In this document: in pieces, positions 1-5,165 of the stretch
How positions within the stretch are numbered: the stretch's first letter is position 1
How the letters are laid out: every line of letters starts with the position of its first letter
Source: JABDBK01 sp964453575
GTDB taxonomy: Bacteria > Pseudomonadota > Gammaproteobacteria > DSM-16500
Assembly (NCBI GenBank): GCA_964453575.1
Contig: CAYVRW010000094.1
Location: forward strand, 1 to 8,713
DNA length: 8,713 bases
Direction: 5' to 3'
Program-made: the position numbers and the translations under genes
The notes under the pieces: model-generated
What the model was told of the DNA's origin: nothing
Databases searched by the model: none
The model's input: the letters and a program-made list of their open reading frames with translations, nothing else

Positions 1-178
1 CCGATCTCCCATTTTCTTCTAAATCAGCTAAGATATTGCGTATTGTCGCAGGACTCAAACCCAGGGCACATTCCTCGGCAAGCGTGCGCGACCCCATGGG
101 GTAACCGTCTTGGATATAACGCTCGACTAGGATTTTGAGTATTTGTTGAGAACGTTGATTAATAGTGACATCATTCAT
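1..178 (-). CDS. hrcA: Heat-inducible transcription repressor HrcA, N-terminal part (cut by window edge)
   Basis: Reading leftwards from ATG at 178, the frame stays open to the window edge and gives 59 residues beginning MNDVTINQRSQQILKILVER. This is the winged-helix DNA-binding N-terminus of HrcA: the stretch with GYPMGSRTLAEECALGLSPATIRNILADLEE holds the recognition helix (S-PATIRN-LADLE is highly conserved in the family). HrcA represses chaperone operons (groESL, dnaK) by binding the CIRCE inverted repeat and needs GroEL for activity. An AAGG Shine-Dalgarno lies at 187-190, 8 nt before the start. The gene is divergent from nadK. The remaining three quarters of the protein lie outside the window, so intactness cannot be judged. 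Confidence 0.9.
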   Translation of the reverse strand, partial: MNDVTINQRSQQILKILVERYIQDGYPMGSRTLAEECALGLSPATIRNILADLEENGRS

Positions 179-260
179 AAAAATAACCTTATGGTGCGAA
201 AGGCCAATATAACATAGAATTTTAGTACAGCTGATTTAATCTTCATCTAAAGGAACGCTC
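179..260. promoter_or_regulatory. Divergent hrcA/nadK intergenic promoter region
   Basis: These 82 bp must hold start signals for both hrcA (leftwards) and nadK (rightwards). A TAGAAT -10-like hexamer for nadK lies at 215-220 but has only a poor -35 match 17 bp upstream (192-197). On the minus strand a TATATT hexamer is present, also without a good -35. I see no CIRCE inverted repeat (TTAGCACTC-N9-GAGTGCTAA) and no sigma32-type promoter, so hrcA is not obviously autoregulated here. The nadK Shine-Dalgarno AAAGGA is at 249-254. Confidence 0.4.
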
Positions 261-1148
261 ATGGCAAGTATTTTTAACAAAATAGGTATCTTGGGCCGCG
301 TCAAAAACCCTGGCGTCAAAGAAACCCTGAAAGCCCTCACCCAACATTTAACAGAGCTTGCACAAAACTTTTTTGTTGAAGCAGAAACCGCTGAATCACT
401 TGACAGCCCTCATTTAAAAACCATCCCACGTGAAAAAATTGGCAAGGAATGTGATTTATTGATTGTCGTAGGCGGTGATGGCAGCCTGCTGCATGCAGCC
501 CATGCGATCGTGAATCAAAAAGTGCCTGTCGTAGGGATTAACCGCGGCAGCTTAGGTTTTTTAACCGATATTCATCCTGCCGAATTGGAAAAAATCACAG
601 CTATTCTTCAGGGAAAATATACGCTGGAAAAACGTTTTCTTCTAACGGCATCAGTTGACCTGCATGGTAAAAAACTTGGTAATGATAATGCATTAAATGA
701 AGTGATTATCATTCCAGATGCGGTTCCGCACATGATAGAGTTCGAAATTTATATCGATAACCAATTCGTATGCAGCCAAAATTCAGATGGTTTAATCATT
801 GCAACGCCTACCGGATCGACAGCCTATGCCCTGTCCGGCGGCGGGCCTATTTTGCATCCCCAACTCGATGCCATTGTGCTCGTTCCTATGTTTCCACATT
901 CATTAAATAACAGGCCGATTGTAGTTGAAGGAAAGTGTCAAATTGATATTATTATTACCCCTAATAACACCCATTCACCTCGCTTAAGCTGCGATGGTCG
1001 TGATTATTTAAGCACGCCTGTTGGTAGCCGTATCGCGATACAAAAAAACCCGCAAGCCCTGCATCTCATTCACCCGCTTGATTACAATTATTATGAAACA
1101 TTACGTTCAAAACTGCATTGGGGAAAGAAATTACATTATTCGGAGTAA
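261..1148 (+). CDS. nadK: NAD kinase (ATP/polyphosphate-dependent NAD+ kinase)
   Basis: A cytosolic enzyme that phosphorylates the 2'-hydroxyl of NAD+ to make NADP+, the only de novo route to NADP(H). The 295-residue length matches bacterial NadK (E. coli 292). The diagnostic GGDG motif is at residues 71-74 (VVGGDGSLLHA), with Asp73 as the presumed catalytic base. NINRGSLGFLTD-type sequence follows at 92-103, the NE motif is at 146-147 (ALNEVII), and the conserved SDGLIIATPTGSTAYALSGG block is at 175-194. No key residue is missing. The start at 261 is supported by AAAGGA at 249-254. recN follows after 6 nt, so the two are almost certainly co-transcribed. This nadK-recN pairing is common in gammaproteobacteria. 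Confidence 0.97.
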   Translation: MASIFNKIGILGRVKNPGVKETLKALTQHLTELAQNFFVEAETAESLDSPHLKTIPREKIGKECDLLIVVGGDGSLLHAAHAIVNQKVPVVGINRGSLGFLTDIHPAELEKITAILQGKYTLEKRFLLTASVDLHGKKLGNDNALNEVIIIPDAVPHMIEFEIYIDNQFVCSQNSDGLIIATPTGSTAYALSGGGPILHPQLDAIVLVPMFPHSLNNRPIVVEGKCQIDIIITPNNTHSPRLSCDGRDYLSTPVGSRIAIQKNPQALHLIHPLDYNYYETLRSKLHWGKKLHYSE

Positions 1149-1154
1149 GGTACC

Positions 1155-2843
1155 ATGCTTACTGAAATTCATATCAATAACTTAATAACCATACACACAT
1201 TGCATCTGGATTTTAATACACAAACCACGGTCATTACTGGTGAAACAGGTGCGGGTAAATCGATATTAATCGATGCCATCGAACTTGCGTTAGGCAATCG
1301 TGCAAGCAATGATAAAGTTCGTCCTGGCCAGGAAAAAGCAGAAATAAGTGTATGTTTTGATGTAAGCAAGCTGCCTGATGCAAAAGCATGGCTGGACCAC
1401 TACGATCTTTCCAATGAACATAACGAGTGCATGTTACGCCGCGTGGTGCATCAAGATGGCAGATCTAAATGTTTTATTAATGGCATGCCAACCACATTGC
1501 AACCCTTGCGCGAGCTAGGTGAATTACTTATTCAAATTCATGGTCAGCATGAACATCAATCGTTATTGAAAACGGATTATCAACGCAATATTCTCGATCA
1601 TTACGCTGGACATCAGCATTTGTTAGATAAAGTCCATCATCTTTCAACGGAATGGCATACGTTAAACAATCAAATTAATGAATTACGCCAACGTGTATCA
1701 GATCGTAATACACGCCTGACTTTTTTAAATTTTCAGTTACAAGAATTAAAAGCATTGCAACTAACGCAGGATGAATTTTCAACCCTGGATCTGGAACATA
1801 AACAACTCGCCCATGCGGATGAATTGTTGCAAAATCTGCATAGCGCACTTAATAGCCTTACTGATGATGAAGAAAATAGTGCGTTAGCGAGTATTCATCA
1901 GGCACTACAAGCACTTGAAGCGGTGCAAAAGATTGATCCTAAAATTTCTACCTGGGTTGAATCATTAAATACTGCCATGATTCAAATCAGCGATACTGAA
2001 AATGATTTACGGCATTATCTTAATTCAGTTGAAATTGATCCCATTCGTCTTAAATGGGTTGAAGATAGAATAAGTGCTTTGTTTGATATGGCTCGTAAAC
2101 ATAAAATCAACCCGCAGGAACTTTATGATTTACAGTGCAAACTTTCTTCTGAGCTTAATGAATTGGAAAATAGCGATTTGCAATTAAATGATTTAGAGAA
2201 AAAACTTGGAATTATTGAAAATCAGTATCGCGATCAAGCTGAAAAATTAAGTCAAAGCAGAATGAAAGCAGCAGGAAATCTTAATACGATTATCACTAAG
2301 ACTATGCATGAGCTTTCTTTAACACATGCGCAATTTGATGTTTATTTAGAACATGATGACACTTCTACAATTTCGCCCCATGGATTAGAAAAAATTGTTT
2401 TTCGCATCAAAACCAATGCTGGGCAAACCATGCAGCCTCTGGCAAAAATTGCCTCCGGTGGTGAGCTTTCACGTATTGGGCTTGCGATTCACTTGGCAAC
2501 GGCAGACAAACATAGCACGCCTACGCTGATTTTTGATGAAGTAGACGTAGGAATAGGCGGGGGAACTGCTGAAATCGTTGGTAAGCTTTTACGTAAGCTA
2601 GGCGGGTCTCATCAAGTTATTTGCATCACGCATCAACCGCAAGTGGCGGCGAAAGGGCATCATCATTTGCGGGTAGTGAAAGCACAGTCGGAGCATGCAA
2701 CGCGGACGGAAGTGAAGGTGTTATCGCAAGAGGAAAGAACGCAGGAATTGGCGCGTATGTTGGGAGGGGTGGAGATTACCCCCACTACCCTGGCGCATGC
2801 GAGGGAGTTGGTGGGCGTGGGAGAATTAGCCGGAGAAAGATGA
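1155..2843 (+). CDS. recN: DNA repair protein RecN (SMC-like ATPase)
   Basis: RecN is an SMC-family ATPase that acts at double-strand breaks, tethering DNA ends for RecA-dependent repair. The 562 residues are close to E. coli RecN (553). Walker A is GETGAGKS at 29-36. IHGQHEHQSLL at 128-138 is the conserved RecN block after the N-terminal lobe. A central coiled-coil region runs roughly 160-375. The ABC signature SGGELSR is at 434-440, Walker B TLIFDEVD at 457-464, and the ITHQPQVAA switch at 491-499. All motifs are intact. GGAG at 1142-1145 is the Shine-Dalgarno. The last ~200 bp are much more G/C-rich than the rest (40/60 G+C in 2761-2820 versus 14/60 in 2161-2220). The protein runs about eight residues past the usual end of the family and overlaps the convergent 362-aa gene by 18 nt. 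Confidence 0.97.
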   Translation: MLTEIHINNLITIHTLHLDFNTQTTVITGETGAGKSILIDAIELALGNRASNDKVRPGQEKAEISVCFDVSKLPDAKAWLDHYDLSNEHNECMLRRVVHQDGRSKCFINGMPTTLQPLRELGELLIQIHGQHEHQSLLKTDYQRNILDHYAGHQHLLDKVHHLSTEWHTLNNQINELRQRVSDRNTRLTFLNFQLQELKALQLTQDEFSTLDLEHKQLAHADELLQNLHSALNSLTDDEENSALASIHQALQALEAVQKIDPKISTWVESLNTAMIQISDTENDLRHYLNSVEIDPIRLKWVEDRISALFDMARKHKINPQELYDLQCKLSSELNELENSDLQLNDLEKKLGIIENQYRDQAEKLSQSRMKAAGNLNTIITKTMHELSLTHAQFDVYLEHDDTSTISPHGLEKIVFRIKTNAGQTMQPLAKIASGGELSRIGLAIHLATADKHSTPTLIFDEVDVGIGGGTAEIVGKLLRKLGGSHQVICITHQPQVAAKGHHHLRVVKAQSEHATRTEVKVLSQEERTQELARMLGGVEITPTTLAHARELVGVGELAGER

Positions 2844-3914
2844 TCTTGGTGATCTTGGTGCAGGAACATCTTGTTCTGGAATAAAAGGTCTTTGTTCTAC
2901 AATAGATCTTTTCGATTGAATCGCTAACCAGCGTAAGAATTCATCTTGATTGTTATCATCATATTGCAAAACTATAGAATATACACCTATATCTAAAAGA
3001 TAATTAGTGCAGTGATGTCTATCTTTTTGATCTATATCGAACTCATTCAAAGGTGTATAAATCCCACTTCCATCCATTATAAACTCAGATATAAACTCAA
3101 AAATTTCTTTAATGCATTGATTAGCAGTTAATTCGATTTTAGATCTATCCTTATCAACTTTCGTTTCATAATTAAAATTATTTTTTAATTGCTCTACAAG
3201 CACTATCATTCGTTTATTATTTTCTTCATGTGATAATTGATCCTTTCTCCTATCCAAATCATTTATAAAGGAATCTAAAACCTTTTTCGGACATTTAGAT
3301 TTTCCCAAATTTATCAAATTTTCTACTTGTTTATCTTGTGGTGATATTGGTGCTTGTACTGTTGCTTTTGGTGGTTGTGCTTTTGGTGGTTGTGCTTCTG
3401 CTGCTGCTGATCTTGGTAATGTTTTTCTCTTTAATATATCGCTTATTTTTGTTCTTACAATAAAATTCGGTTTACGGGAACTCATAGTACCAACAACACT
3501 CTCTGGCTCAGAATTATCATCAACACTTTCTGACGACACACTTACACTTGCTGTTCTACGCTTCTCAGGAACAGACGTGCACAACTTTCTGATACCAACA
3601 AATAGTGAAACAGCAGTACCTAGCGTGCTCAAACCCAAAATAGTACCACCCACACCTAGCGCATAAGCACTCGGTATTCCAAATCCCGCTCCTACCGCAG
3701 TAAAAACCGCAGCATACCCCAGTCCTCCGACGATGACCGGCCATGCAAAAATCATTGCGGCTGTAAAAAGACCTACCGATGCAAGCCCGGCAACTATCAT
3801 TACCCAGTTCAACGGTCTTCTGTACCAAGGAGTGCCAGGAACTCCAGCGTCTATTGATTCTTTTCCATAGGGTTGATTCTCACGATTAAACATACGCTTA
3901 ATACGATTAAACAT
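2826..3914 (-). CDS. Hypothetical protein with N-terminal glycine-rich membrane core; candidate secreted effector
   Basis: A 362-residue protein I do not recognise. It starts with a basic, internally duplicated MFNRIKR-MFNRENQ stretch (1-14). A TPWY motif (28-31) is followed by three hydrophobic, glycine-rich segments at about 37-59, 61-81 and 87-108. A Ser/Glu-rich linker (120-148) and a low-complexity tract with QPPKA twice (about 175-190) follow, then a charged, probably helical soluble region (195-342) ending in a Pro/Ser-rich tail with Phe at -3. The start at 3914 has a strong GAGGA Shine-Dalgarno at 3922-3926. The membrane core and Ser-rich linker resemble those of the neighbouring 306-aa protein. 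The stop lies inside the 3' end of recN. A Dot/Icm-type substrate is one possibility from architecture only; an ordinary integral membrane protein is the alternative. Confidence 0.85.
   Translation of the reverse strand: MFNRIKRMFNRENQPYGKESIDAGVPGTPWYRRPLNWVMIVAGLASVGLFTAAMIFAWPVIVGGLGYAAVFTAVGAGFGIPSAYALGVGGTILGLSTLGTAVSLFVGIRKLCTSVPEKRRTASVSVSSESVDDNSEPESVVGTMSSRKPNFIVRTKISDILKRKTLPRSAAAEAQPPKAQPPKATVQAPISPQDKQVENLINLGKSKCPKKVLDSFINDLDRRKDQLSHEENNKRMIVLVEQLKNNFNYETKVDKDRSKIELTANQCIKEIFEFISEFIMDGSGIYTPLNEFDIDQKDRHHCTNYLLDIGVYSIVLQYDDNNQDEFLRWLAIQSKRSIVEQRPFIPEQDVPAPRSPRSSFSG
2842..2859 (-). repeat. Tandem 9-bp repeat in the 3' end of the 362-aa gene
   Basis: GATCTTGGT occurs twice in direct tandem (2842-2850, 2851-2859). 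Read on the minus strand it encodes the PRS-PRS duplication near the C-terminus of the 362-aa protein. It begins at the recN stop codon, right at the junction between the conserved and accessory regions. Confidence 0.7.
3364..3393 (-). repeat. Two perfect 15-bp tandem repeats encoding QPPKA-type units
   Basis: GCTTTTGGTGGTTGT is repeated exactly at 3364-3378 and 3379-3393, followed by a degenerate partial copy. The unit length is a multiple of three, so it adds five residues (AQPPK) per copy without breaking frame. It forms the flexible Pro/Ala linker of the 362-aa protein. Confidence 0.85.
3882..3914 (-). repeat. Duplicated 12-bp start segment (ATGTTTAATCGT twice)
   Basis: On the minus strand ATGTTTAATCGT occurs at 3914-3903 and again at 3893-3882, in frame, giving MFNR twice (residues 1-4 and 8-11). 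The second ATG is an alternative in-frame start, but the GAGGA ribosome site sits at the correct distance only from the first. Confidence 0.8.
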
Positions 3915-3950
3915 ACTTCTTTCCTCATATAATAGGATATATATTTGAAT

Positions 3951-3980
3951 AGTATAACATATTGCATATTAATTTATCAA
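3951..3980 (-). promoter_or_regulatory. Sigma70-type promoter of the 362-aa gene
   Basis: On the minus strand, TTGATA (3980-3975, 5/6 match to the -35 consensus) and TATACT (3956-3951, 5/6 match to -10) are 18 bp apart. The -10 is preceded by TGT, giving an extended -10. A start site near 3944 would leave a leader of about 30 nt containing the GAGGA ribosome site. Confidence 0.65.
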
Positions 3981-4037
3981 TATATGAAGTATTGTATATT
4001 TATTATTATTTATCAAGATGTTACTTATTTAAACAGG

Positions 4038-4958
4038 TTAAGGATGACCAACTTTTGGTTTTGAAGTTGTTTGAACGTGAGTGGAATGCTTGTGATCATT
4101 GCATTGGCTATACAAAGGCTTCGATATTGATGGTGCTACAGAAGACATTATAGAACTCTTGGGAAAAGAAGATATCATCGATTTTGTACTTTTACCCATG
4201 GAAGACATTGAAGGTTCAGTACCAGATGATTCAGCAAATACACTTTGAGAAATTCGTGTTGTATTTCTTTCACCCGAACTATCATACAATTTTATTGCGG
4301 CTACTAGAGAACCTATTATGCCAAATACTAATGAAATGAGTCCTATGGCTGTTGCCCAGCCACTACTAGCACTAAGCGCTCCGAAGGAAAATCCTGATCC
4401 AATTGCGCCAAGAAATCCAACTGTTCCTATTGCTGGAAATGAAAAAATCACGCATGTTATTAAAACACCTACAGGGAAAAGGCCAGCAGCAACTTTCAGT
4501 ATGTTATATTTATTTGCTTTGAACCAATCACAAACTTTGGAATACCAAGGTTTTGCTTGCTCGGTGGTTGGAGGATGATATGACTCTTCGTCATCTTGTA
4601 CAATGCATGCATTTTCAGTCTCAAAATCAGGAAGATCAGCTCTTTCCTGTTGTTCTATACTTTCTTCCGACTCGAAAATTAATCCAAATTCAATTTGTTT
4701 AATGACATCAGCATGATTGTTGATTTGTAAATAATTAAATATATATCTTAATAGATCTTTAAGTTGTTCACGTAATAGATCTTGCAGTTGTTCACTGTCG
4801 CCATCCTCGTTTTGGAGTAAACGCTTCAATGTTATCATTCCATTCAACTCTAAAATATTGACCACAGAGTCTCTGAATGCTAACAGATCTTCTTCACGCT
4901 CTAACCGTGCTAATAGTAATGATATATCTATATCCGCTGGATTAACTGAAGATTGCAT
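4038..4958 (-). CDS. Hypothetical protein with central glycine-rich membrane core; mosaic paralogue of its neighbour
   Basis: A 306-residue protein I do not recognise. Residues 1-125 are acidic and predicted helical, rich in Leu/Glu/Asp with no evident motif. KPWYSKVCDW at 136-145 introduces three hydrophobic glycine-rich segments at about 154-176, 178-197 and 201-224. The tail (228-306) is Ser/Thr-rich, probably disordered, and ends SKPKVGHP with Val at -4. The PWY entry motif, the IF-FP motif in the first hydrophobic segment, the glycine spacing and the SV-ES-S-EPS linker match the 362-aa protein (residues 29-150 there). The outer domains do not match, so the two look like paralogues shuffled around one core. 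Start ATG 4958 has only a modest AGGT site at 4964-4967. No terminator is visible between it and the 362-aa gene. Confidence 0.85.
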   Translation of the reverse strand: MQSSVNPADIDISLLLARLEREEDLLAFRDSVVNILELNGMITLKRLLQNEDGDSEQLQDLLREQLKDLLRYIFNYLQINNHADVIKQIEFGLIFESEESIEQQERADLPDFETENACIVQDDEESYHPPTTEQAKPWYSKVCDWFKANKYNILKVAAGLFPVGVLITCVIFSFPAIGTVGFLGAIGSGFSFGALSASSGWATAIGLISLVFGIIGSLVAAIKLYDSSGERNTTRISQSVFAESSGTEPSMSSMGKSTKSMISSFPKSSIMSSVAPSISKPLYSQCNDHKHSTHVQTTSKPKVGHP

Positions 4959-4989
4959 AAATTACCTATGTAATACACAAATATTGGAC

Positions 4990-4998
4990 ATTATAACA
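4990..4998 (-). promoter_or_regulatory. Extended -10 promoter element of the 306-aa gene
   Basis: On the minus strand TGTTATAAT (4998-4990) is a perfect extended -10 (TGnTATAAT), about 32 nt before the ATG. The -35 position (around 5013-5018, GCAAAA) is poor, as is common for extended -10 promoters. The 3' arm of the GC-rich inverted-repeat element begins immediately upstream, at 5019. Confidence 0.55.
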
Positions 4999-5018
4999 TA
5001 GTATTGGGCATTTTTTGC

Positions 5019-5165
5019 TTTTTTGTGCCCGAGCCCGTGCGCGTGCCCGGGCCCGTCTTTCTTCCTGAAAATTAAGGTTTTTCTTTATAAAATGATGCAA
5101 CTAGGGTTGCCAAAGTTGGATTTTAGTCGGCTTATTGAAAAAAAGACGGGCTCGGGCACGAAAAA
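5019..5165. repeat. GC-rich inverted-repeat element (MITE-like) between the 306-aa and 709-aa genes
   Basis: A 20-bp arm at 5019-5038 (TTTTTTGTGCCCGAGCCCGT) is matched in inverted orientation at 5146-5165 with one mismatch. The arms enclose a 107-bp AT-rich interior, making a 147-bp unit. The arms are strikingly GC-rich in an AT-rich region, and the right arm ends exactly where the 709-aa stop codon begins (5166). No ORF in it looks real. I find no convincing target-site duplication, because the flanking T and A runs simply extend the inverted repeat. It could be a miniature transposable element, a dispersed intergenic repeat or an mRNA-stabilising structure. It has no T-run in the right place for a classic terminator. 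Confidence 0.7.
5025..5060. repeat. Tandem copies of GTGCCCGRGCCCGT inside the left arm
   Basis: GTGCCCGAGCCCGT (5025-5038) is followed 18 bp later by GTGCCCGGGCCCGTCTTT (5043-5060). The second copy plus its preceding C is also complementary to 5142-5160 with one mismatch and extends further into the CTTT tract than copy one. The single right arm can therefore pair with either left copy, giving two mutually exclusive stems. Confidence 0.75.

Noticed and set aside
2621..2884. Plus- and minus-strand frames over the GC-rich recN 3' end
   Set aside because: They overlap the conserved RecN C-terminal motifs in other frames and have no ribosome site. High GC makes stop-free frames likely there.
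3565..3828. 87-aa minus-strand frame and 86-aa plus frame (4318-4578) over the membrane cores
   Set aside because: Shadows of the hydrophobic coding regions in other frames, with no start signals.
3962..4153. 63-aa plus-strand frame in the gap between the two mosaic genes
   Set aside because: Biased AT-rich composition, no ribosome site, and it runs antisense through the 306-aa gene and over the 362-aa promoter.
5019..5165. Inverted repeat as an intrinsic terminator for the 709-aa gene
   Set aside because: The arms are 107 nt apart and no T-run follows the second arm on the minus strand, so it lacks the form of a Rho-independent terminator.
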